A DNA stretch of 64,000 bases, taken from positions 23,278,148 through 23,342,147 of the forward strand of contig CM042090.1 of the NCBI GenBank assembly GCA_023512835.1. The letters run 5' to 3'. Made by a program: the position numbers and the translations under genes. How positions within the stretch are numbered: the stretch's first letter is position 1; the number at the start of each line of letters is the position of its first letter. The notes under the pieces were generated by a model. It was not told the DNA's origin. It searched no databases and saw only the letters and a program-made list of their open reading frames with translations. This stretch comes from Taxillus chinensis. Taxonomy: Eukaryota; Streptophyta; Magnoliopsida; Santalales; Loranthaceae. Positions 48,352-59,981 of this stretch are shown here, one piece after another.

Positions 48352-49203
48352 TTAGCATCGCCTGGTGTTCCTCCTTAAGCGGTAAAGCCGCCAAGTTCTT
48401 TTTCTTCCATCCAGCTTGAAATCCATTGTCATGGTTCGATAATCAGTAACGACCTTGCCGATACTTTTCAACCACGCAGTGCCAAGAACCACATCAACTC
48501 CCACCATAGGTGCCACATGCAAGTCAGCAGTGATCCCGACTCCTTGGGCATTGAGCTTCACATCCCATACTACCTCCGCACATTGTAATTTTTCTCCACT
48601 GGCCACTCGCACAACAAAAGGTTGTAGGGTAAAAACCTGTAGTCCAACCTTATTTATGATATCAGCGTTGATGAAATTGTGGGTAGAACCAGAATCTACA
48701 AGCAACGAAACTTCATGAGTTCCAATCCACGCCATGAGCCTCATAGTAGCTGGTTTTGATCCCCCTGTCATGGCATCAAGAGATAACTCAGCGTCAAAAG
48801 TATCTTCTTCAACTTCAGCCATCATCAATTCACCTCCATTGATTGAACCAGAATCGTCAATCAAAAACACCTTCCCAGTGCGACATCGATGGCCCTTGTC
48901 CCACTTCTCGCCGCATTTAAAGCAGAGGCCCTTCTTAGCTCTCTCATTAACCTCTTCATATGAAAGTATTCGACTTTTCTTGTCATCCTTCTTAGATCCA
49001 CCTTCATTGGGCGCCTTTGCTGCTTGAGAGTCTTCCACAGGTTCTACTTTGACACTTGTGTCCTCGGAATCCTCCTTAGCATGCTTCTTTTCGTTATGGT
49101 AACTCCCCTCCAAGACTTCTGCCATTCTCATGGCCTCAGTTAGCCGTTGAGGTTGCTTTAGCTTCAGTTCTCGTGCTATCCATGGCTTTAGCCCCTCGAT
49201 AAA
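48352..49203 (-). CDS. Element A gag-protease, 3' part (zinc knuckle and aspartic protease)
   Basis: 284 codons including the stop. It starts at the edge of the B insertion and continues the gag frame of 61301-62146. Zinc knuckle CFKCGEKWDKGHRC, then a retropepsin with LLVDSGSTHNFI as the active-site loop and VDVVLGTAWLKSIG as the second strand. Ends with an Arg-rich tail and a stop just before the pol stub. The frame is uninterrupted over this half. Confidence 0.92.
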   Translation of the reverse strand, partial: FIEGLKPWIARELKLKQPQRLTEAMRMAEVLEGSYHNEKKHAKEDSEDTSVKVEPVEDSQAAKAPNEGGSKKDDKKSRILSYEEVNERAKKGLCFKCGEKWDKGHRCRTGKVFLIDDSGSINGGELMMAEVEEDTFDAELSLDAMTGGSKPATMRLMAWIGTHEVSLLVDSGSTHNFINADIINKVGLQVFTLQPFVVRVASGEKLQCAEVVWDVKLNAQGVGITADLHVAPMVGVDVVLGTAWLKSIGKVVTDYRTMTMDFKLDGRKRTWRLYRLRRNTRRC

Positions 49204-49208
49204 GGTAC

Positions 49209-50528
49209 TGTTAGCATTTCCGCAAGCATACGGATCGTTACAAGTAATAAAGTGGACTCAAAGTCCGGATGTCGAACCCACAGGGAAAGTGATCAAGTAA
49301 AAAGCTCATTTTGTCAATCCATGATGTATCTAGAGTTGGTTTTGTATCATTAGCAATTTGAATGTTGTAATTTAATTAAACAAAGCAATGTAAATGTTCT
49401 TATGGGAGAAAATAGGGATTTGGATGTCAATCAATGTAATTAATTAATCTCTTGTTCTTAAGGCATATTAATTCAAACTTCCTCTTTTTGTTTAAAACCC
49501 AACACCTTTGCATGTACTAGCCTCTTTCGAGTGATCTAGCCGTGTGTATACCCTAGCTTGGGGGACGGGCAACCCATTATGTGCTTAAGTTGTTTGAGTG
49601 TAGATTGGCATCACACCAACCCTAACTAGGTTACAAGCAAGATTACTGGCTTTCGCAAATTATAATCTTAGCAAGTCAAGTCTCTTAACTATCCGGTTAT
49701 CAATGTCTTCTTTCGATCCATAATTGATTAACCTTATACAAGAATTAAGGTGGCCGAACTTAAATCTCACATGCTAATTCAAAAGACTTGATAAACATAA
49801 CAGGAATTTCAAATTAACTAACCAAAAGAAAAGGAATTAAAAACTTACATCAAATCCATCCTCCTCCCATGGAGGTTTAAGCTACCATAGCAAATAAGAA
49901 AACCATTGTTCTTACTATGAGCACCCAATACCTTTCTCTCCTCTCTCCCAGAATGAACGAACCCCAAATTACATGAAAAATCCCTTTTTGTCTTACAATT
50001 CTCTGCATAACCGCCTCCCCTAACTGTTAGAACTATTCCCTCCATTAATTCAAACTCGTTTCCCTCTCAAAAAGGTTGAATGAGCATCGTCAGATCCTTT
50101 AATAAAGGATTACAAGTCGTACACGTGGCATCTATGAGGATTCGTTGATCGCCAGAATACATTGTGCGAAATCGCCCGCGGTCAATTCATTTGGTCAACT
50201 CAATTTCAAATGACCATTTCAAATGATCAAGCTCTCGGGAACTTCTGGTCAACTCAATTGGTTCCGTCATTTCTTTTTGGTCATTTCAAATTTGAAATGA
50301 CCCCAGCGATGATTGTCCCTTGCTCCTTCATTCTTTCTTTGGACTTTATACTTGGCCTGCTTTTCCATTCAAAGACAACAAAAACACCACAAAAGGATCT
50401 ACTAATGCTATGTTAGGGGGTTAGTTCATTAATCATTCAAATTCATCAAAATGAAGTTAAAGATGTGATCTTTAATCATGAAATCCCCTTCATTTGACAC
50501 TAAAATGTGTTAGAAAAACCCCCCAACA
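49209..50528 (-). repeat. 3' LTR of element B
   Basis: 1320 bp. Nearly identical to the 5' LTR, with differences in small clusters. Contains CGTACACGTGGCA at 50118-50130. A 66-codon open frame (49845-50045) recurs in the other LTR and is not a gene. Confidence 0.96.
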
Positions 50529-51779
50529 ACAACTCCAAACTTAGAACTTGCTCGTCCCGAGGCAATTAGAACTATGAGGCATAGCAAAAGTAAAACAGTG
50601 AATTGATATAAGAGCATGTGAAAGAATAAAACATCTATAAAACATATGGTTTAACTCTTAATATCATGTATGAAATATTGTATTCCAGTCCAACAATCAT
50701 ATGTTCTCTTTGCGAAGACTAAGAAGCAATTGAACCACCAACATTCTGAAACAAATTTCCTAATTCCTTGCAATCTCACAATGAGCAAAGCAGCCTCACT
50801 CATAGGGTAATCTCACTTCACTCTCTCTCAATCTTTCATGGAATTAAAACTAAAACAAGTGCCTTCCTAATCCTTTTTGGTGATTCAACCATCATTCCAT
50901 TACCCAATTAGTTTTTGTCATAGACCACAATGATGGTAAAAGTAACAATGCCCAACACACTTCTTATCTATTTTTAATGTACAAGTAAGTTCTATATACA
51001 ATGCACTCGAAAATATACAATCGTAATATCTTGTTTTTTTTTAAAGGATTATCCGTAATAGTCTATATAACCTTACAAGTGTTTCCTTGATAGATTATAC
51101 ATCTCCACAGTCCATAACCTTTTTTTTTTTTTTTTCAAGGCTTATGCTACGGTAGTCTATATAACCTTACAAAGTGTTCTTTGATGGATTATATATCTCC
51201 ACAGTTCATAACCCCTTTTTTTTTGTATACAAACTTTATACAACATTTTATACAGCTTGGAACATTGTACTTATTCTAAACAAAGTGGGCTATGACTCCA
51301 ACTCCATCATTCCAACTATCCAATCACCAATATAGAACTATAGAAGAACTTATTGAAGTTTAATTTCCATGAAGTGAACACTCATTAAAATATATAGCTC
51401 TCAATAAAATTATGCTCTCACTCATTCAAGGAATCAAGTTATTTATTCAAAAGTTGTCAATTCATCATGGATCCAAGTCTTTGTTCAAACATATGATGAT
51501 ATCATTCCAAGTACATGAGTTTCATGCATGGGATTAATGAGTAACCATTGGTTCCAAAAGTATTTCATTCTTAAACATGCTGTATATAAACATTTCAAAA
51601 ATTTTCCTCATGAATTCATCTTCTGATCATGCAACTCCTTTCACCATATAACCAAATCTCATATATGAACAATGCATATTATCATTAATTCCATTGCATC
51701 TTCACAAACAACTCCAAACTTGGAGTTTTGCACATTCACAAAAACAAAACATACAACCAGAAAGGGAATTGTTCAAACC
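50529..51779 (-). other. Element B 3' noncoding region with internal tandem repeat
   Basis: Lies between the 3' ORF region and the 3' LTR. A unit of about 90 bases (51045-51135) is repeated at about 51141-51225, with TAGTCTATATAACCTTACAA and ATCTCCACAGT-CATAACC in both, each ending in a T-run. The end next to the LTR (AAGTTTGGAGTTGT on the minus strand) is the likely purine-rich priming site. Confidence 0.8.
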
Positions 51780-53860
51780 TTCTTCTTCTTTTTCTTACGA
51801 GGAGAGGCTGGCTCACTAAAATAATACATCATTTGAGCCATCAATTCACGAAGGGCTAGTACAGAAATCGGGTTTGAATTTGGTGCATCCCATTTTCCTC
51901 CATGTTCTTGCATGAGAGCAAATGATAGTAACAAACAAAAGGCCCACAACTTGCATTGTCAACTTGGAGAGGTGATGGTTGGACTGAATAGGACAATTGT
52001 TCCTCCTGGTTCCTCCATGCCAAAATGAGTATAAATTTGAGCTATCTTCATAGCCTGATGCAAAGATTCTCCAACCCCATTCGCTAACTCTTTCAACTGG
52101 CTCGCATTATTTGCTCCCAAGGAATCATAGACATGGATAACACGATTCCCCATTGTATACTTCAGTAGGATATAATGATTTGAGATATGAATGGGGATTA
52201 GAACAGCTTTTAAATCTACCTATGGTCGGAAACCTTCTTCACTCCCTATCATATATGCAGCCAACGCCTCTGGCTTAAAGGGAGAAGAATTTGCAAGCAA
52301 AGGAAATACTTCATAGTCCTTACCATGTTTAAAAATCTCTGGTTCCTTCCTTATTGCATCTCTTAAGGCAAAAATGAAATTACCCAAATCAGGTGACTCA
52401 ATCCAATTTCGAACACCAACAATTCTCCTCAAGTCCTCTGGGCGGAAATGTTCTAAATGTCCAGTTGTTCTATAGAGTTCTTGCTTAGAATCTCTAAAGT
52501 GGAAATATTTCTCTTTTGATTCAGTTGTTTCCACCCTGGAGGGATAAGTATGTCCAAAAATGACCATAGAGGAGTTGTAAGCAAATCCAATGATAGCTCA
52601 ATTCTCTTTTTCTTTTGAGCTCTTGTTGGAGCTCTTCTTGTTAGGGCTCTAGTTTTCTTTGGACGTTTCGAACAAGACCCAGGATGCAAACCGCTCTCTA
52701 TCTCAAATGGTGGGAAAAGTTGTATTGTTAGAGGAGAAGGATCTCTCTACCTCATCTTCTTCGATTTCTCGCTTTTCAACCGTTGGTTCTTGGTGTAGCC
52801 ACATGAGTGGAAGCTACTTCTTCCTCGATTTCTTTTGCTCTTTCTCTGATGCAGGTTGAGCTTTTGTTGATTTTTTCTTCCTCTGTTGCACTCTTTCCAA
52901 CAATTCCGCAATTTGTTTCATGTGGTTTTCATAAGCGGCCTTTACATCTCCTTGAAGCTTAAGTAAAGCCGATTCCTCGCTTGAACTTCGTACATCGCTT
53001 TCTTCATTTTCCTCGGAAGATTCATATTTCTCAGGTTTTTGTATGTTCTCCTTTTCGGTATTCTCTTCCTCAGATGAAGAAATCGAAGTGGGGAGAGCCG
53101 AACCATCTTTTACAGGAGATATTTGCTTTGCTCTATGAAACACAGGCCCCACCAATTTAACGGCTATTGTCCCTTCCTCGTAATACATTTTATAATCAAA
53201 TTGTTTGGGTAAGGGGTCTTAGCAACGAGCTTATATATACTAGGATAACAGTGTTGCACCACTTTTGTTAAAATTCGCACAAATCCCCTCTTATCCACCG
53301 ACTTCTTCCACTCTTGAAATATCATTTCCGCCCAGTCTATGGATAATTCTCGCCTTGATGCTATACATGCATTGTAAATGTGCAACAGGGATCGCATCAA
53401 TTCCTAAGCATCCCGAGAAAATATGCATCGACCAAAGAGAATAGCCAAAAAACCTTAAATACCCCGAAAACCCCGTTTTCTTATGATATTTCTTCTCATT
53501 CCCCTTGGGTTTGGAGTAGTCAAGTGCTTTACTAAATTCCTCTTTAGTTAGGTCGAGGTAAAGAGCAGAATTGCTTCCGCAAATTGAAGGTTTTTCGAAT
53601 ATTGGCGGCAGAAATTACTACCTTCTTTCCCCCCATTCGTACATATCATTCGATTCTCCTCTCGTTTTCGATTATTATAAAAATTTTCTGCAAACTCCAT
53701 CAACAGAGGGCAAGGATCGCCACATACCTTGTGCAAATTCCGCCCTTCAAGTATTCTCTCGCATTTCGGCGCCCATGAGATTCTAGGGTTATTCAAGAGT
53801 TCCCAAGGAAACACCAGTCCTGGTGTCACCTCTCTCGACAACTGCCTTTGATTTCACCAT
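51780..53860 (-). pseudogene. Element B 3' ORF region (env-position ORF of Athila), broken
   Basis: Several minus-strand frames (53841-53548, 53400-53164, 53188-52814, 52567-52220, 52153-51959) follow one another in different frames and look like parts of one former reading frame after integrase, the place where Athila elements carry an extra gene. Visible parts include a Ser/Glu-rich region with a Lys-rich end (KKKSTKAQ) and no convincing membrane span. I do not assign an envelope function. Too broken to make a protein. Confidence 0.6.
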
Positions 53861-54662
53861 GTGAACCGTCGCGAAGAAAATGAGCGAGTACTCAACTTGG
53901 TTGGAGGTAATCCGAATCAACAAACCTTTAAAAGATAAGGGAGCCGAGCGAGATTCGCGAACCGGAGAAGTGAGTGGCGGATTTCGTGCGAGAAGAAGTT
54001 CAGTTGAAATATTGACCCTCCGTTTTTAAATGAATATCCTTAGTCAATCGATTTGTCAACTCAATTTTTAATTGATCGAACCCTCGGGACACCTTAATCA
54101 TTTCAAATGGTCAGGTCATTTCAATTTGGTCATTTTAAATTTCAAATGACCACTTCACCTAAAAATTACCAATTTCAGCCTAAAACACAGGAATTAACTT
54201 CCTTCAACCGCACCGATGCTTGGGTTCTCTATCTAAATATTAATAAACTCAAACAAACAATCAAATAATCACAAATAATTCGGGTTGCCTCCCGAAGCGC
54301 TCGCATTTAATGTCGTAGCTTGACATTCTCCCTTGATTAATTTGGAAATGGAGCAAAGTAAAGAACCTCTTTTACTCCCGGAGCTCAACAAAAACCTTCA
54401 ACCCGTGTCCATTAACAGTGAATGCTGGAGAATTATCCTGTTGAATGAGTACTCCTCCCTTTTCAAAAACTTTTTTAACCACAAAAGGTCCAGACCATTT
54501 ACTCTTGAGTTTTCCAGGGAAAAGTTTCAATCTAGAATTATACAACAAAACCTTTCGACCTTTCAGAATTGTTTAGGATGAAGATGCTTATCATGCCATC
54601 TTTTAGTCTTCTCCTTGTAGATTTTTGCATTTTCATATGCATTCAATCTAAATTCTTCAATC

Positions 54663-55633
54663 TCATTTAATTTCATCGAGTCTAGACTCCTCGATTTCCG
54701 GAGCATCAAAATTTAAGAAGTGTGTGGCCCAATAAGCCTTATGCTCTAGTTCCACAGGTAAATGGCATGCTTTTCCAAAAACCAATTTGAAAGGTGATGT
54801 ACCTAAAGGGGTTTTGAAAGCTGTTCTATATGCCCACAATGCATCATCCAATTTATTGGCCCATTCCTTCCTAGACAAGTTGATTGTTCTCTCAAGGATC
54901 CTCTTAATTTCTCTGTTTGAAATTTCAACTTGTCCATTGGCTTGAGGATGATATGGAGTAGTGATTCTATGATGAACTCCATACTTTTTCAACAACTTTT
55001 CAATAAACTTATTACAAAAGTGGCTTCCTCCATCACCGACTAATGCTCGGGTACTCCAAATCCGGTAAAAATATTCTTCTTAAGAAACTTGAGTACCACT
55101 CTTGAATCATTGGTTTGGGTGGCTATGGCTTCCACCCACTTTGACACATAATCAACCGCCACTAGAATATACCGATTCTTGTAAGATAACGGGAAAGGAC
55201 CCATAAAATCTATTCCCCCAAACATCAAACAGCTCCACTTCTAAAATGTTTGTCAAGGGCATTTCATCTCTTCTTGTTAGAGTTCCGGATTTTTGGCATT
55301 GCTCACAAGCTTGAACAAAACTCCTTGTATCATGAAATAGTGTAGGCCAAAAGAAGCTGCTTGAAGGACCTTTCTTCTTGTTTTAGATGGTCCCATATGA
55401 CCTCCACACTCCCTAGTGTGACAATGATTCAAAATATTGGTCATCTCATCTTCTGGAACACACCTTCTTATCAAACCATCAACACAAATCTTGAATAACA
55501 GAGGTTTCTCCCAAATGTAACTCCTCACTTCAGATAAAAATTTCTTCTTTTGTTGTGATGAGAATTTATAAGGGAAAATTCCCCCTACAATATAGTTTAC
55601 CAAATCTGCATACCAAGGAGTGAGTTCCTGCAC
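54663..55633 (-). pseudogene. Element B integrase
   Basis: The zinc-binding part (HCHTRECGGHMGPSKT, within 55633-55277) is followed by the catalytic core in two frames. 55228-55040 holds FMGPFP and [10 protein letters not shown]; 54995-54663 holds the [19 protein letters not shown] stretch with the conserved Glu, then [16 protein letters not shown]. The step between the two frames falls near 55040-54996. Inserts element cDNA in family members; this copy is frameshifted. Confidence 0.9.
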
Positions 55634-55666
55634 AACAAATAGTTTTTCATCTGGAAAATCTTCAAT

Positions 55667-56071
55667 TTATAGGTAAAATTTCATCGAATTCTTTTCAAAT
55701 CCTTCTAATCGTGACAAATGATCTGCCACAACATTTTCTCGCTCCTCGCTTATCCTTGATTGTGAAATCAAACTCTTGCAACAATAACACCCAACGAATC
55801 GACGAGGTTTTGATTCCTTTTTGGTGATCAAATATTTGATAGCCGCATGATCTGTGAAAACAACCGTGTGGGATCCCAAAAGGTAACTTCTGAATTTATC
55901 AAAGGCATAAACAATTGCAAGTAATTCCTTTTCAGTTGTGGCATAGTTGATCTGAGCATCATTCAACAATTTGCTTGCATAAGCAATTACATGCACCTTC
56001 TTCTCCTTTCTTTGCCCTAAGACTACTCCTATAGCTGTGTCACTTGCATCACACATTAATTCAAATGGCAA
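55667..56071 (-). pseudogene. Element B RNase H
   Basis: PFELMCDASDTAIGVVLGQR, VIAYASKLL, ATTEKELLAIVYAFDKFRSY and FTDHAAIKYL give the Asp-Glu-Asp order of Ty3/gypsy RNase H. Followed by a short linker (ADHLSRLE). Open over its length but in a different frame from the RT connection piece upstream. Confidence 0.92.
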
Positions 56072-57001
56072 ATTCCAATCAGGAGATATAATGATAAAGC
56101 AGAAATAAGAGCCTCCTTGAGTTGCTTAAAAGCTGTTTGACATTCAGCAGAAAATTCAAATGCCACATCCTTCACTAACAGTGAACATAGAGGTTTAGAG
56201 ATTTTTGAAAAATCCTTTATGAACCTTCTATAAAATCCTGCATGCCCCAAGAAACTCCGAACTCCTTTGACATTTGTGGGTGGCGGCATGGATTTTATAG
56301 CAGCAATCTTTGCACGATCTACCTCTATTCCCTTATTGGACACTTTATGTCCCAAGACAATGCCTTCTTGTACCATGAAATGACATTTTTCCCAATTAAG
56401 AATAAGATTGGTCTCTTCACATCTCTCGCAAAATCTGAGATAAATTATTTAAACAATCATCATATGAAGAACCAAAAACAGAGAAGTCATCCATAAAGAT
56501 TTCAATTGTTTTCTCTACAAACTCTGAAAAGATAGCCATCATGCAACGTTGGAATGTAGCAGGAGCATTGCATAATCCAAAAGGCATCCTCCTATAAGCA
56601 AAAGTTCCATAAGGGCATGTGAAAGTAGTTTTGTCTTGATCTTCCGGTGCAATGGGTATTTGATTATACCCAGAATATCCATCAAGAAAACAATAATAAT
56701 CGTGCCCAGCCAATCTTTCCAACATTTGATCAATGTGTGGCAAAGGAAAATGATCTTTTCTTGTGTTTGCATTGAGTTTGCGATAATCTATGCAAACTCT
56801 CCATCCGGTGATTCTAGTAGAGATTAATTCATTCTCGGAATTCTTGACCACAGTCATTCCTCCTTTCTTAGGGACAATCTGCACAGGACTCACCCATGGG
56901 CTATCCGAGATAGAGTATATAATACCAAGATCAAGAAGCTTAGTAACTTCAGCCCTTACTACTTCCTTCATGTTTGGGTTTAACCTTCTCTCGATGCTCA
57001 A
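56056..57001 (-). pseudogene. Element B reverse transcriptase
   Basis: 57001-56417 holds the RT palm and fingers (SPWVSPVQIVPKKGGMTVV, WRVCIDYRKLNANT, FLDGYSGYNQI, MPFGLCNAPATFQRCM) with the active-site FMDD (IEIFMDDFSVFG). 56376-56056 holds the thumb/connection (LGHKVSNKGIEVDRAKI, FLGHAGFYRRFIKDFS) in a different frame, so a frameshift lies near 56400. RT copies element RNA to DNA in the family. Confidence 0.95.
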
Positions 57002-57283
57002 TGCTATTTTTACTCTTGTCCTCTAAGAAAATTCTCGTGCATACACATGGAAGGGCTAATTCCTTTTATATCTGCCATTGTCCACCCAATGGCTTTTTTT
57101 CCTCTTCCTTAAAACCGTCAACAATTGATCTAATTGTTCTCCTTGTAGCTCAGCAGCCTACAATAACGCCACTCACCTTCTTCTCCCAAAAATACATACT
57201 TTAGATGTCTTGGTAAGCATCTTAACTCAACCTTTGGCGCCTTTTCAATCGATGGGACTGGTTTAGAATTTCTTCCAATATCT

Positions 57284-58454
57284 TCAAATCCTTTCTTTGA
57301 TTGAAAATGAATGACCTGGTGTGGCCTCTAAAGCATTTCTCACCTCTAAAATGTCTTCATTAACAGTTAACGAAACATTCTCCAAACATAACCCTAAGAG
57401 ATCATGAAATCCCTTAACATGATCTTCAATTGCGATATTTAACATCTCCACAAGACAACCTTGTTCATGTTCAACTTCCTGAGGATTCTTTATACTCTTA
57501 TATAAGTTGAACTCCACTTTGTCTTCACCAATGTGTAGTTCTAATTTCCCACCTTTGACATCTATGATTGCCCTATTGTTCTTAAAAATGGTCCGCCAAG
57601 AATAAGTGGTAAAGAACCACCTTCTTCCATATCCAAAGCTATCAAATCAATTGGGACAATAAAATTCTGAATTTGTAATGGTGCATTCTCTATAATGCCA
57701 CTGCATACTTAATAGATTTGTCGCCAAGCGTGCAAGGTCACCGACGTGGGCCGCAATTTTCCAAGACCTAGCTTGCTACATACCGAAGATGGAATCAAAC
57801 TCACACTAGCTCCCAAGTCACATGTAGCTGAATCAAAAGTAACGTTCCCTATAGTGCAAGGTATAGAAAAACTTCCTGGGTCTCCCATCTTCTGAGGTAG
57901 TTTCCTCTGAATAATTGCACTACACTCCTCCGTAAGTGCAATTGTTCCATTCTCTTCAATTTTCTTTTTGTTACTCAACATCTCTTTCAACATCTTGGAG
58001 TAGGAAGGCATTTGAGCCAATGCTTCCAAAAATGGAATGGTAAGCTTTAATTCCTTAAGATGTTCAATGAATCTTCTGTATTGTTCATCTTTCTTTCTTT
58101 GTCTCAATCTTTGAGGGAAGGGTATTGGTGGAGCATAATTCTTCACCACCTTAGGAACTTCAGGATGTTCCTCTTTCTTTTCTTCCCTTTCCTCCTCTGA
58201 TTTAGGTTCACCTTCATCCTTTTTGACATGGGTTGTTTCCTCCACTTGAGGAACTTCCTCTCTGGTAACTCTCTTCCACTTCTTAACATAATGTACCGCA
58301 CATATTCCTTTGGGTTTGGCTCGGTCTTACTAGGAAGCTCTCCTGGGTTCCTAATAGTAAGAAGCGTTCTTATTTGTGCAATTTGAGTCTCTAACTTCTT
58401 GTTATGAGTCTCAATTTGACAAATCGCTACCAATATCGAGTTAATCTTATTCAA
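57284..58454 (-). pseudogene. Element B gag C-terminus and protease
   Basis: 58454-58143 holds the gag tail (LRSGRELPE). 58245-57709 holds the stretch that in Athila precedes the protease (PPIPFPQRLRQRKKDEQYR; IPFLEALAQMPSYSKMLKEM; ALTEECSAIIQRKLP), then DPGSFSIPCTIGN and the protease loop CDLGASVSLIP with the DLGAS active site. 57517-57284 continues in another frame. At least two frame steps. Confidence 0.9.
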
Positions 58455-58499
58455 TCTCTGTTCGGTTCCGTTGCCATCTTCTCAATTGCACATTCCCAA

Positions 58500-59760
58500 T
58501 CGGCCTTTCTTTTCTCACCATATCCAGTCCTTGTTGTTTAGGTTGAAGCGCCTATTGAATTGCTTGATTGTTCTGATTATTTGGCACTTGATTTGCATTA
58601 TTTCCACCTTGATTACTCTCTGATTATTCTGTCCTCCCCATGAAAAATTCGGATGATTCCTCCATCCAGGATTGTAAGTATTGGAAAAAGGATTATTCTC
58701 GTGCCTGTTTTGGTTAGCTATGTAATTAACTTCCTCATTCATATTAGTTGAATATCCTTCCATTGTCTCTCCATAGGCTTTTAATGGACACTCATTCGGT
58801 TGGTGCATACCCCCACACTCATGACAAGCAGAATTAACCTTTGCTACTCTTTGAACATTTAACTTTTCCACTGTTTTGTCGAGCTTCCAACTTAGCATTC
58901 AACATTGTAGAATTATCCACCTCAATTAAACCAGGTTTCTTCACGCCTACTCTCCTAGAGGGCCACCGAGCTTGCTCTTTTGTCGGTTCCTCTATAATCT
59001 CTTTAGCTTCTTCTGAGCCTTGGTCGTCGGAGCACCTCCTGGCCGGCATTTACCATGTATTGCTCCTCACTGTAAGGCCTCCATAAAACACCTCAATAAG
59101 TAACCAATCTTCTAAGCCATGATTGGGACATTTTCTCCGCAATTCCCTGAATCTATTCCATGCTTCACCAAGTGTTTCTCCAGTGGTTTAGGTAAAAGCG
59201 GTGATGTTGTTTCTCAACTTCATGTTCTTCCTCTTGGGAAATATTTAGTGAGAAATTCTTGGGCACAATCCGCCCATCTGGTGAAATGTCCCTCCGAAAA
59301 AGAATTGAACCAGATCAAAGCATCCTCCTTTAAAGACCAAGGGAATAATTCCAATCGATAAAATCTTCCTGGCACTCCTTGTCTTCTCATTGTTCTGCAT
59401 ATCCGCACAAATCTGGCTAAATGGTGGTGAGGATCTTCCAAAGGTGTGCCCCCAAAACTGTTCTGCACTACTAAATTAATAAGCTGTGGAGAAAACTCAA
59501 AGTTTTCTCTCAAGAGAGGTGGTGGATAGATTGGGTTTCTGATATCAGAAACGTCAGGAGTATGATGCTCCCTAACTGGCCTGAGATCTGACCCATTATC
59601 TTCCTGTTGCTGCTGTTGTTGTTCTTCCATAATCGAACACGATTCAACACTTTCTTGTTCCCACAACAAATTCTCGCAAATCAAACTCTGGATTACTCCA
59701 AAATCCAGAAACGAATTTGATTCTTCTTCAATGCTTGTGATCGTGCACTCCTTTGCTTTC
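58500..59760 (-). pseudogene. Element B gag
   Basis: 59684-59220 is the capsid part (NFEFSPQLINLVVQNSFGGT; EDPHHHLARFVRICRT; FPWSLKEDALIWFNS; EFLTKYFP), the retrotransposon-gag fold of Athila. After a frame step, 59049-58515 holds the linker and a zinc knuckle (CHECGGMHQPNEC) and NPFSNTYNPGWRNHPNFSW, a sequence typical of the lineage. A Gln run lies near the start. Stops and shifts at about 59215, 59050 and 58840. Confidence 0.9.
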
Positions 59761-59958
59761 TCAATCTAGCAAAGAATGTACGTTCTGGCTCAGGATCAAA
59801 CAAATCTTCAAACGTTGATTGAACGCTTGCTCATTCATTCGCACTGTAAAAACAACAATGAACACATACCTAGCATAATACCGCACACGGAGTTTGGTAA
59901 TTACAACAAGTATGCTTCCACACTCAATCACAAAATGTACTTTCAACTTTGTTACTTT

Positions 59959-59975
59959 CCCCGGCAACGGCGCCA
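59959..59975 (-). other. Primer-binding site of element B (tRNA-Asp type)
   Basis: The minus strand reads TGGCGCCGTTGCCGGGG, six bases inside the 5' LTR. This is the known primer site form of Athila elements. Confidence 0.92.
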
Positions 59976-59981
59976 AAAACT

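Noticed and set aside
49845..50045. 66-codon frame with an identical twin at 60619-60819
   Set aside because: The two are the same position in the two LTRs of element B; a repeat effect, not duplicated genes.
51780..53860. A functional envelope gene in element B
   Set aside because: Frames are broken and no signal peptide or membrane span is visible; only the position matches an env-like ORF.
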